From Paraburkholderia tropica (lineage in GTDB: Bacteria; Pseudomonadota; Gammaproteobacteria; Burkholderiales; Burkholderiaceae): DNA of 64,000 bases. A program made the translations under genes and the position numbers. A model generated the notes under the pieces. It was not told where the DNA came from. It searched no databases and saw only the letters and a list, made by a program, of their open reading frames with translations. Below are positions 1 to 7,486 of this stretch, one piece after another (position 1 is the first letter of the stretch; each line of letters opens with the position of its first letter). The stretch lies in assembly GCF_914484835.1 (NCBI RefSeq), contig NZ_CAJZAR010000058.1, positions 1-64,000 of the forward strand, given 5' to 3'.

Positions 1-262
1 CCGCGCTGCCCGCCACCGCCGCGAGCGCGTTGAATGGTTGCGCGAGCACCTGCTGCGGCAGGCCGAACGCGCCGAGCAACGCGCGCAGCGCGGCGGGCTT
101 CAGGCCGCGCGCAGTGGTGAGGCGCAGCCAGGCATGCAATTCGTCGGCCGCGAGCGGCAACGGCGCCAGCGGTGACGCATCGGGCGACGCATCGGGCGAC
201 GCATCGAGCGACGTAAGTGGCGACGTATCCGGCCGCGTAACGGGCGGCAAGGTGTCGAGCAT
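1..262 (-). CDS. dprA: DNA processing protein DprA (Smf), N-terminal part only
   Basis: Reading leftwards from an ATG at 262, an open frame runs off the window edge with no stop. The first ~30 residues are a Pro/Asp/Ser/Thr-rich leader, then ELHAWLRLT, LKPAALRALLGAFGLP and QQVLAQP, which is the helical N-terminal domain preceding the Rossmann fold of DprA. The family protects incoming single-stranded DNA and loads RecA during transformation. The gene is divergent from def-fmt, the usual Burkholderia arrangement. The leader is coded by 12-bp tandem repeats. The catalytic/DNA-binding part lies outside the window, so the name rests on the N-domain and context. Confidence 0.75.
   Translation of the reverse strand, partial: MLDTLPPVTRPDTSPLTSLDASPDASPDASPLAPLPLAADELHAWLRLTTARGLKPAALRALLGAFGLPQQVLAQPFNALAAVAGSA
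171..218. repeat. 12-bp tandem repeat inside the dprA leader
   Basis: Three to four imperfect copies of a GGCGACGCATCG-like unit lie in frame, giving repeated Asp-Ala-Ser-Pro in the predicted DprA N-terminus. The unit is a multiple of three, so copy-number change would alter protein length without shifting frame. Confidence 0.6.
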
Positions 263-593
263 CGGCGATTCTCCCGTGGGCGGGCGAAGCGCAGCCCGTC
301 GTGTTAAAATTTTCACCATCCGAAATTTGTAGGCGGCGCTCATTGAGGCGATCTCTGAGACGCTGCCGCGACGCGCCGCAGCGAGGCATCGCCCTTGCGC
401 GGCCGCGTTGGCCTGTGCGAGTGCGCGAGCGGCGCGGCGCTGGTTGCCCGAGGCGGCCCGCGCATTGAATCCGGCCGCTTTGTCCGTATATCCTCCGTAT
501 CCTGTACTGGGCCCGCAAGCTGGCCGAACGGCCAATCCGCGCGCGATCCGCAACATCGGCGCGGCCTGCCGCCCAACGAGAAACCGTGAAATC
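263..593. other. dprA/def divergent intergenic region
   Basis: No coding frame is convincing here. The AT-rich stretch at about 304-331, with its TTAAAATTTT core, is unusual for the locus and probably holds the dprA promoter. A second promoter candidate at 465-492 points toward def. Confidence 0.5.
465..492 (+). promoter_or_regulatory. candidate sigma-70 promoter for def-fmt
   Basis: TTGAAT at 465-470 and TATATC at 487-492 are separated by 16 bp, about 100 bp ahead of the def start. It is a good match to the housekeeping consensus in a GC-rich setting; it has not been tested. Confidence 0.45.
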
Positions 594-1097
594 ATGGCTC
601 TACTGAATATTCTTCATTACCCGGACAAGCGCCTGCACAAGGTCGCCAAGCCGGTCGAAGTGGTCAACGACCGCATCCGCAAGCTCGTCGGCGACATGGC
701 CGAGACGATGTACGCGGCGCCGGGCGTCGGCCTCGCCGCGACCCAGGTGGACGTGCACGAGCGCGTCGTGGTGATCGATGTGTCCGATACGCACGACCAG
801 CTGCAGGTGTTCATCAACCCGGAAATCATCTGGGCGAGCAACGAGCGCGAAGTGCACGAAGAGGGCTGCCTCTCGGTGCCGGGCATCTACGACGAAGTCG
901 AGCGCGCCGAGAAAGTGCGCGTGCGCGCCCTCAACGAGAAGGGCGAGAGCTACGAGGTCGACTGCGACGGCCTGCTCGCCGTGTGCATCCAGCACGAGAT
1001 GGATCACCTGATGGGCAAGGTGTTCGTCGAATATCTCTCGTCGCTCAAGCAGACGCGCATCAAGAGCAAGATGAAGAAGCTCGAACGCGCGATGTAA
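594..1097 (+). CDS. def: peptide deformylase
   Basis: Removes the formyl group from the N-terminal methionine of new proteins in the cytoplasm. The 167-residue product carries all three family motifs: GVGLAATQ (residues 44-51), EGCLS (90-94, with metal ligand Cys92) and HEMDH (134-138, with the two metal-binding histidines and the catalytic Glu). Length is normal. The ATG at 594 gives the standard start MALLNILHYPD; an upstream extension in the same frame has no family similarity. fmt, the enzyme that adds the formyl group, follows 56 bp downstream, so the two probably share a transcript. Confidence 0.97.
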   Translation: MALLNILHYPDKRLHKVAKPVEVVNDRIRKLVGDMAETMYAAPGVGLAATQVDVHERVVVIDVSDTHDQLQVFINPEIIWASNEREVHEEGCLSVPGIYDEVERAEKVRVRALNEKGESYEVDCDGLLAVCIQHEMDHLMGKVFVEYLSSLKQTRIKSKMKKLERAM

Positions 1098-1153
1098 GCG
1101 CCGCGCACGCCCGTCGTGCGCTTCACTGTTTCACCCCGTATTCGCTTGTGCCC

Positions 1154-2152
1154 ATGAGCCACTCTCTTCGCGTGATCTTCGCCGGTACGCCGGAATTCGC
1201 CGCCTCGGCGCTCGCCGCCATTCACGAGGCGGGCTTTCCCGTGCCGCTCGTGCTGACCCAGCCCGACCGGCCCGCCGGACGCGGCATGAAACTTCAGGCG
1301 AGCCCGGTCAAGCGTTACGCGCAGGAGCATGGCATCGCCGTCGCGCAGCCCACTTCGCTGCGCCGCGCGGGCAAGTACCTGCAGGAAGCCGCCGAGGCGA
1401 TCGACCTGCTGCGCGCGACGCCGCACGACGTCATGGTGGTGGCCGCCTACGGCCTGATCCTGCCGCAGGAAGTGCTCGACATTCCGACGGACGGCTGCAT
1501 CAACATTCACGCCTCGATCCTGCCGCGCTGGCGCGGCGCCGCGCCGATCCATCGCGCGATCGAGGCCGGCGACGCCGAGACCGGCATCACGCTGATGCAG
1601 ATGGACGCGGGCCTCGACACCGGCGCGATGATCTCGGAAGTGCGCACGCCGATCACGCCCACCGACACCACGGCGACGCTGCACGACCGCCTCGCGAATC
1701 TGGGCGCGCAACTGGTGGTGGACTGGCTCACGCAGCTCGAACGCACCGGCCAGTTGCCGCTGACGCCGCAGCCGACCGATGGCGTGACTTACGCCGAAAA
1801 AATCGGCAAGCACGAAGCCGCGCTCGATTTCCGCCGCCCCGCCGTGGCGCTCGCGCGCCAGATTCGCGCGTTCGACCCGTTTCCGGGCGGCGCGGCCACG
1901 CTCGACGGCGCGCAGCTCAAGCTGTGGGCCGCCGAGCCGGCCGACGGCGCGACGCTGCCCGAAGGCGCCGCGCCGGGCCAGATTCTCGACGTCTCGCCCG
2001 CGGGCGTGGTGGTGGCGTGCGGCGAAGGCGCGCTGCGCCTCACGCAGTTGCAAAAGCCGGGCGGCAAGCGCCTGCCCGCGCGCGAATTCCTGGCCGGCAT
2101 GCCGCTTACGGCGGGCCAGCGCTTCGCGTTGCCCGACACCTCCGCAGCGTAA
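1154..2152 (+). CDS. fmt: methionyl-tRNA formyltransferase
   Basis: Transfers a formyl group from 10-formyl-tetrahydrofolate to initiator Met-tRNA. The 332-residue product begins SLRVIFAGTPEFAA (formyltransferase Rossmann-like fold) and contains INIHASILPRWRGAAPIHRAI, where the Asn, His and the downstream Asp of DAGLDTG form the active site. A C-terminal OB-like domain follows from about residue 210. The ATG at 1154 is chosen because it starts the conserved fold directly; no strong ribosome binding site is visible. Pairs functionally with def just upstream. Confidence 0.96.
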   Translation: MSHSLRVIFAGTPEFAASALAAIHEAGFPVPLVLTQPDRPAGRGMKLQASPVKRYAQEHGIAVAQPTSLRRAGKYLQEAAEAIDLLRATPHDVMVVAAYGLILPQEVLDIPTDGCINIHASILPRWRGAAPIHRAIEAGDAETGITLMQMDAGLDTGAMISEVRTPITPTDTTATLHDRLANLGAQLVVDWLTQLERTGQLPLTPQPTDGVTYAEKIGKHEAALDFRRPAVALARQIRAFDPFPGGAATLDGAQLKLWAAEPADGATLPEGAAPGQILDVSPAGVVVACGEGALRLTQLQKPGGKRLPAREFLAGMPLTAGQRFALPDTSAA

Positions 2153-2304
2153 ATTCGGGCGCGTTCGCGCGCCAGTCATCCGTTCGGCCAGGTGACGCGC
2201 GCCACGCGGCGCGCGTTAGAATCGGTGGTCGCTTCGCGTCCCCGTGCGAGTCCCGCGCGGCTGCGTTCGTGCGCTATTTCTTCATCGTTTTGGCAGAGAC
2301 AGTC

Positions 2305-2952
2305 ATGTTCGGCATCACCCATTTCGGCTTCTTCGTGGTCGCGGTTTTTCTCCTGAACGTCACGCCCGGCCCGGACACCGCGTACATCGTCGGCCGCAGC
2401 GTCGCGCAGGGCCGCAGCGCTGGCCTGGTGTCGGCCCTCGGCATCTCGGCGGGCTGCTGCGTACACGCGCTCGCCTGCGCGTTCGGTCTCACGGCGCTGC
2501 TGGCGGCGTCGGCCACCGCGTTCACGGTCATCAAGCTGGTGGGGGCCTGCTATCTGGTCTACCTCGGCGTGCGCCTGATCTTTGCAAAGAGCGAAGCCAA
2601 GGCCGCCGCGGCTCAAGCCGACGAGCCGCGTTCGGCCGCGCCGCGTCCGCTGCGCCAGCTGTTCCTCTCGGGCTTCTGGACCAACGTGCTGAACCCGAAG
2701 GTCGTGCTGTTCTTCGTCTCGTTCTTCCCGCAGTTCGTGAGCGTGACGAGCCCGTACAAGGTGCTCGCGTTCCTCACGCTCGGCGCGGTGTTCGTGCTGA
2801 TGAGCTGGGTCTGGAACAGCTTCGTCGCCTGGATCGCGGGCAGCGTCACGCAGCGCGTCTCCGGCAAGCCGGGTATCAAAAAGTGGCTCGACCGCACGGT
2901 TGGCTCGGCGTTCGTCGGGCTTGGCGTGAAGCTGGCCACCACCACGCGCTGA
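2305..2952 (+). CDS. LysE/RhtB-family amino acid exporter
   Basis: A 215-residue inner-membrane protein with about six hydrophobic segments. The N-terminal NVTPGPDTAYIVGRS matches the family's TPGP motif in the first membrane segment, and GFWTNVLNPKVVLFFVSFFPQF is the second hallmark block. Family members export lysine, threonine, homoserine lactones or related metabolites; the substrate cannot be read from sequence. It stands alone, transcribed in the same direction as fmt and htpX. The ATG at 2305 starts directly at the first membrane helix. Confidence 0.9.
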   Translation: MFGITHFGFFVVAVFLLNVTPGPDTAYIVGRSVAQGRSAGLVSALGISAGCCVHALACAFGLTALLAASATAFTVIKLVGACYLVYLGVRLIFAKSEAKAAAAQADEPRSAAPRPLRQLFLSGFWTNVLNPKVVLFFVSFFPQFVSVTSPYKVLAFLTLGAVFVLMSWVWNSFVAWIAGSVTQRVSGKPGIKKWLDRTVGSAFVGLGVKLATTTR

Positions 2953-3009
2953 GCGCACGCACCGGCTTCGGGGCGCTCGCTCGCGCGCCGGTTTGCCCGC
3001 GCGCGGAGA

Positions 3010-3034
3010 TTGAATTTTTCGCACCCGCCCATAT
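3010..3034 (+). promoter_or_regulatory. sigma-32-like promoter candidate for htpX
   Basis: TTGAAT (3010-3015) followed after about 12 bp by CGCCCATAT (3026-3034) resembles the heat-shock consensus CTTGAA-N11-16-CCCCATNT. It lies about 110 bp ahead of htpX, a stress protease in the family, which makes the reading plausible. A TACAAT box at about 3049 is an alternative sigma-70 -10. Confidence 0.45.
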
Positions 3035-3141
3035 CTAACAGATCGCTTACAATGCGCTCGCTGCCGCGACCTGTCCCTCAGGGAAAGTCGAGCGGCGGGC
3101 GTCCAACGATTTGATCCCCACTGGGTGAAGGAGCACAGCAC

Positions 3142-3993
3142 ATGTTCAACTGGGTCAAGACCGCGATGTTGATGGCCGCGATTACGGCCCTGTTCATCGC
3201 GATTGGCGGTTTGATCGGCGGGCGCAGCGGCATGATGTTCGCGCTCGTGATCGCGCTCGGCATGAACTTCTTCTCGTACTGGTTCTCGGACAAGATGGTT
3301 CTGCGCATGTACAACGCGCAGGAAGTCGACGAGACCACGGCGCCGCAGTTCTACCGCATGGTCCGCGATCTGGCCACGCGCGCGAATCTGCCGATGCCGC
3401 GCGTCTACCTCATCAACGAAGACGCGCCCAACGCATTCGCCACGGGCCGCAATCCCGAGCACGCTGCGGTGGCGGCCACCACGGGCATTCTGCGCGTGTT
3501 GTCCGAGCGCGAGATGCGCGGGGTGATGGCTCACGAACTCGCGCACGTGAAGCACCGCGACATTCTCATTTCGACGATCTCGGCCACCATGGCCGGCGCG
3601 ATTTCGGCGCTCGCCAATTTCGCGATGATCTTCGGCGGCCGCGACGAGAACGGCCGTCCGACCAACCCCATCGCGGGCATCGCCGTCGCTTTGCTGGCGC
3701 CGATCGCGGGCGCGCTGATCCAGATGGCCATTTCGCGCGCGCGCGAATTCGAGGCCGACCGCGGCGGCGCGGAAATTTCTGGCGATCCGCAGGCGCTGGC
3801 GTCGGCGCTCGACAAGATCCATCGCTACGCGCAGGGCATTCCGTTCGCCGCGGCCGAGCAGCATCCGGCCACCGCGCAGATGATGATCATGAATCCGCTT
3901 TCGGGCGGCGGCATCCAGAATCTGTTCAGCACGCACCCGGCCACGGAAGAACGCATCCGCCGTCTGATGGAGATGGCGTCGGGCCAGCGCTAA
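3142..3993 (+). CDS. htpX: membrane-bound zinc metalloprotease HtpX
   Basis: M48-family protease that degrades damaged inner-membrane proteins together with FtsH. The 283-residue product has two N-terminal membrane helices (residues about 5-25 and 30-48), the zinc site HELAH (131-135), and the downstream glutamate of AREFEADR as third ligand; two more hydrophobic segments lie between them. Length is typical. An AAGGAG ribosome binding site ends 8 bp before the ATG. A heat-shock-like promoter candidate precedes it and a strong terminator follows. Confidence 0.96.
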   Translation: MFNWVKTAMLMAAITALFIAIGGLIGGRSGMMFALVIALGMNFFSYWFSDKMVLRMYNAQEVDETTAPQFYRMVRDLATRANLPMPRVYLINEDAPNAFATGRNPEHAAVAATTGILRVLSEREMRGVMAHELAHVKHRDILISTISATMAGAISALANFAMIFGGRDENGRPTNPIAGIAVALLAPIAGALIQMAISRAREFEADRGGAEISGDPQALASALDKIHRYAQGIPFAAAEQHPATAQMMIMNPLSGGGIQNLFSTHPATEERIRRLMEMASGQR

Positions 3994-4019
3994 GCCGGGC
4001 GCGTTCGCGCGCAATCACG

Positions 4020-4048
4020 AAAAACGCCTCTTTTTGAGGCGTTTTTTT
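4020..4048. terminator. bidirectional intrinsic terminator between htpX and the GT87-like gene
   Basis: A perfect AAACGCCTC/GAGGCGTTT stem with a five-T loop is followed by T7 on the plus strand and by T5 on the minus strand. It can end htpX and the convergent gene, whose TAA stop lies inside the T tract. Confidence 0.9.
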
Positions 4049-5213
4049 ATGCCTGCGAGATCCCGATGTGCGGCGGCGGGCTCCTGTGGCCGACCTTGCG
4101 CAAGGCGCGCTGACGTATCGAGATGGCGAGAAAGAGACCGTAGACGCTCAGGATCCACGTCAGGTCGAGGAAGAGGAAGACATGCGTGAGCCGCGACATG
4201 AACCACGCCGCCGCGAACGCAATCGGCACGACGTAGGCGATCACGCGTTGCGCGCGATCCGCGGGCCGCGTGCTCTGGAACAGCGAGATATAGCAGCACG
4301 CGAACAGCGCGCCGATGTCGTATTCCTTCAAACGCGGATTCAGGATGATCGCGAAGGCGATCACGTAGAACAGCTTCCCCGATACGTCGTTGAACGCCAG
4401 CGTGCGCGGCTCGCGCAGCGGATTGATCCCATAGAGGAATAGCGCGACGACGATGGCTTCGTGGATCAGCACGTCCTCGATCGCCGAGAGGCTCTCGACG
4501 CGTTGCTGCAGGATGCCTGAGAGCACGAGGCCGGAGTCGTGCTGCGTGATCACTTGCCAGCGCAGGCGGGTTTCGAACGCGGCCCACAACTGCGGCTCCA
4601 GCAGCATTTGCGCGGCGTCCACGCACGCGACGCAAATCGGGATGGCGAAGACGTAGCGGATGCCGTTCGGCAGAAACAGGAACACGAGCGCGTAAGCCGC
4701 GAAGTAAATCTTGATCGACGCGAACAGCACGATGACCAGCGCGGCCACGGCATAGCCGAGCACTGCGCGGCGCTCGCTGCGCGACGCCGAGTACAGCAGC
4801 GCGACGATCAGCAGGTGCGAAAAGATCGCGAAATTGGCCGTGAGCAGCGCACCCACGCCGGCGCCGCCCGCGAGAAAGCCCACGGTGGCGGGCCAGACGA
4901 AGTCCGACTTGCGCACGCTATAGACCACGTACGCGAGCGTCGCGAGGGTGAACAGCAGATAGACGGTGAGAAACGGCACCTTCGCAAGCAGATTCAGGAA
5001 GATCGGCGGATAGACCAGCGGAAACTCGGAGGCGGGCACGCCGTACGGGTCGCCGCCCTGGTTGAAACGCGTGAGCGCGGCGCTATAGCTGCTGTAGTCC
5101 CAGAATGGCGCGAGCAGCTTTTGGGGGCCTTGCCCGAGCACCGCGAACACCACAACGCCGACCAGGAACACGAGATCGAATTTTTTCCCGAATAGTTTCA
5201 TGGCGGCCTTCAC
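4047..5213 (-). CDS. polytopic membrane protein, GT87 (DUF2029)-like glycosyltransferase
   Basis: A 388-residue protein with roughly nine to ten hydrophobic helices. An N-terminal loop reads DYSSYSAALTRFNQGGDPYG followed by LVYPPIF, the pattern of GT-C mannosyltransferases of the GT87/DUF2029 type, which use polyprenyl-phosphate sugars at the membrane. The acidic catalytic residue is presumably in that loop. Substrate and pathway are unknown and no polysaccharide genes are adjacent. A second Met four codons in (MKLFGKKF) is an alternative start. It converges on htpX. Confidence 0.6.
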   Translation of the reverse strand: MKAAMKLFGKKFDLVFLVGVVVFAVLGQGPQKLLAPFWDYSSYSAALTRFNQGGDPYGVPASEFPLVYPPIFLNLLAKVPFLTVYLLFTLATLAYVVYSVRKSDFVWPATVGFLAGGAGVGALLTANFAIFSHLLIVALLYSASRSERRAVLGYAVAALVIVLFASIKIYFAAYALVFLFLPNGIRYVFAIPICVACVDAAQMLLEPQLWAAFETRLRWQVITQHDSGLVLSGILQQRVESLSAIEDVLIHEAIVVALFLYGINPLREPRTLAFNDVSGKLFYVIAFAIILNPRLKEYDIGALFACCYISLFQSTRPADRAQRVIAYVVPIAFAAAWFMSRLTHVFLFLDLTWILSVYGLFLAISIRQRALRKVGHRSPPPHIGISQA

Positions 5214-5420
5214 GGGTCGTGGCGGGGGCGCTTGCCATTTTGCAGCGGAATCTCAGGCGAAATCGGCGGTTCTCTAGTGCCCGACCGCCGCGCTTTACCC
5301 GTCCTCCCCGCGTCCCCTGTGCCGCATGATCAGCGTTGCGCCCACGCCACGCTACAATGGCTCGCTTGTGATTTGCTTATGCTCGTACGCCGCACCATGC
5401 GGCTCGCATCCGGTTTTCCC

Positions 5421-6899
5421 ATGACATCCAGCCATTCCCGCCGCCCGTCCGGCAAAGCCGGCCAGACTCGCGCAGGCCGTTCCACGCATTCCGCTTCGCC
5501 CGCCCGGCAGTCCGGCGCGCCAGCGGCGCTGCCGCCCGTGCATCTGGCCCCCGACTCGCTCGGCTTCGCGCTCGATCAGGCCGCGCAAGCCGTCGGCGCG
5601 GTGCGGGCCGGCGCGGCGTTGCCCGCCGCGCTGTCGAGCGTGTTCGCCTCGTTGCCGCACGAGCTGGCCTCGGTCGCGCGCGGCGCGGTGCAGGACATCG
5701 CATACCGGACGATGCGCCGCCTCGGCACGGTCGACTGGCTGATCAAGCAGCGCGTGAGCAAGGCGCCGCCGGCCCCTGTGACGAACCTGCTGGCCTGCGC
5801 GTTCGCCCTGCTCGTCGACGACGAGGCGCACGCCGCCTACACGCCGTTCACGGTCGTCGATCAGGCCGTGCGCGCGGTCGGCGCGCGCCGCGAAACCGGT
5901 TTTGCGAAGGGACTCGTGAACGCCGTGCTGCGCGGTTTCCTGCGCGAGCGCGAACAGGCGCTGGCCGCCGCGCAAGCCGACGAAGTCGCGCGCTGGAACT
6001 ATCCGCAATGGTGGATCGACGCGGTGCGCCGCGCGTGGCCCACGCAATGGGAAACGATTCTCGCCACGGGCAACACGCACGGGCCGCTGACGCTGCGCGT
6101 GAACGCGCGCCGCACGAGCGCCGCCGACTACGTGCAGCGCCTCGCCGACGAAAACATCGCCGCGACGCAGATCGGCACGCACGCCGTGCGGCTGGCCGCG
6201 CCGCTGCCCGTCGATCGCATTCCGGGCTTTTTCGCGGGCGATGTGTCCGTGCAGGACGCGGGCGCGCAGATCGCGGCGGACATCCTCGGCGTGCGCGACG
6301 GCATGCGCGTGCTCGATGCGTGCGCGGCGCCCGGCGGCAAGAGCGGCCATCTGCTCGAACTCGCCGACATCGACCTGATCGCGCTGGAGAGCGACGCGTT
6401 GCGCGCGTCGCGTATCGGCGAAAACTTCACGCGTCTCGGCTTCGCGCAGGACGATGCCGCGCATCCGCTGCGCCACGCGCGCGTGGTGGTCGGCGACGCG
6501 GGAGAGCCGCAAGCGTGGTTCGACGATGAAGGCGACGGCCAGTTGTTCGACCGCATTCTCGCCGACGTGCCGTGCTCGGCCTCGGGCATCGTGCGGCGTC
6601 ATCCCGATATTCGCTGGCTGCGCCGCGCGAGCGACATCGCCGCGCTCGCGCAGGAGCAGCGCCGCATCGTCGAGGCGCTGTGGGGTTTGCTCAAGCCCGG
6701 CGGCGAACTGCTCTACGTGACCTGCTCGCTGTTCCCCGAGGAAGGCGAGGCGCAGGCGGTCTGGTTTGAAAGCAGCCACGCGGATGCGGTACGATTGGAC
6801 GCGCCGGGGCAACTGTTGCCCGCTGCGGCCGACGGCGCGCCGGCCGATCGCCCCGCAGATCACGACGGATTCTTCTACGCGCGCTTCCAGAAACGGTGA
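5421..6899 (+). CDS. rsmB: 16S rRNA (cytosine-967-C5)-methyltransferase RsmB
   Basis: SAM-dependent methyltransferase with an N-terminal NusB-like RNA-binding domain (about residues 60-190) and a C-terminal Rossmann methyltransferase domain. Visible motifs are CAAPGGKSGH (SAM binding), DVPCSASGIVRRHPDI (motif IV, Cys385) and VTCSLFPEEGE (motif VI, catalytic Cys435). Numbering uses the ATG at 5421, giving 492 residues; an in-frame ATG at 5379 would add 14 residues and cannot be excluded. The stop overlaps the next start as GTGA, so translation is probably coupled to the DUF4390 gene. Confidence 0.93.
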   Translation: MTSSHSRRPSGKAGQTRAGRSTHSASPARQSGAPAALPPVHLAPDSLGFALDQAAQAVGAVRAGAALPAALSSVFASLPHELASVARGAVQDIAYRTMRRLGTVDWLIKQRVSKAPPAPVTNLLACAFALLVDDEAHAAYTPFTVVDQAVRAVGARRETGFAKGLVNAVLRGFLREREQALAAAQADEVARWNYPQWWIDAVRRAWPTQWETILATGNTHGPLTLRVNARRTSAADYVQRLADENIAATQIGTHAVRLAAPLPVDRIPGFFAGDVSVQDAGAQIAADILGVRDGMRVLDACAAPGGKSGHLLELADIDLIALESDALRASRIGENFTRLGFAQDDAAHPLRHARVVVGDAGEPQAWFDDEGDGQLFDRILADVPCSASGIVRRHPDIRWLRRASDIAALAQEQRRIVEALWGLLKPGGELLYVTCSLFPEEGEAQAVWFESSHADAVRLDAPGQLLPAAADGAPADRPADHDGFFYARFQKR

Positions 6900-7486
6900 C
6901 CATCAAACGCTTCTTCCCGCTGCGCTTCGCGGCCCTGCTCTGGGTCGCGTTGTTCTTTGGCTTCATGGCCGCCGCGCCGGCGCGCGCCGATTCGATCTCG
7001 GTGCAGCGCGCCTCGTTGCAGGCCGACGGTTCCGGCTGGAGCCTCGACGCCCGCTTCGATTTCGATCTCAACAGCAGCCTGGAAGACGCGGTCAACAAGG
7101 GCATTCCGCTCTACTTCACCACCGATTTCGAACTCACGCGCCCGCGCTGGTACTGGTTCGACGAACAACCCGTGAGCGTGTCGCAAAGCATTCGCCTCTC
7201 GTTTCAGCCGCTCACGCGCGAATACCGCGTGTCGAGCGGCGGTCTCCAGCTCGGCTTTTCGACGCTGGCGGATGCGCTCGCGGTCATCAAGCACGTCACG
7301 TCGTGGCACGTGATCGAGCGTAACCAGGTGCATCCGGGCGAGACCTACACGGCCTCGGTGCGCATGCAGCTCGACGTCGCGCTCATGCCCAAGCCTTTCC
7401 AGATCGACGCGGTCAACAACCGCGACTGGAACCTTGCTTCCGACTGGAAGCGCTTCAGCTTCACGGTGACCGAACGTGCTAAATAA
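6896..7486 (+). CDS. DUF4390 family exported protein
   Basis: A 196-residue protein with a signal peptide (basic MTIKRFFPLR, hydrophobic core, cleavage after ARA near residue 28) and a beta-rich remainder matching the DUF4390 family, including the GIPLYF and RPRWYWFDE blocks. It starts at GTG 6896, overlapping the rsmB stop by three bases, and its end overlaps the sensor kinase start by 11 bp. It always seems to sit between rsmB and ntrY in this group, so a periplasmic accessory role for the kinase is a guess; no biochemical function is known to me. Confidence 0.85.
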   Translation: MTIKRFFPLRFAALLWVALFFGFMAAAPARADSISVQRASLQADGSGWSLDARFDFDLNSSLEDAVNKGIPLYFTTDFELTRPRWYWFDEQPVSVSQSIRLSFQPLTREYRVSSGGLQLGFSTLADALAVIKHVTSWHVIERNQVHPGETYTASVRMQLDVALMPKPFQIDAVNNRDWNLASDWKRFSFTVTERAK

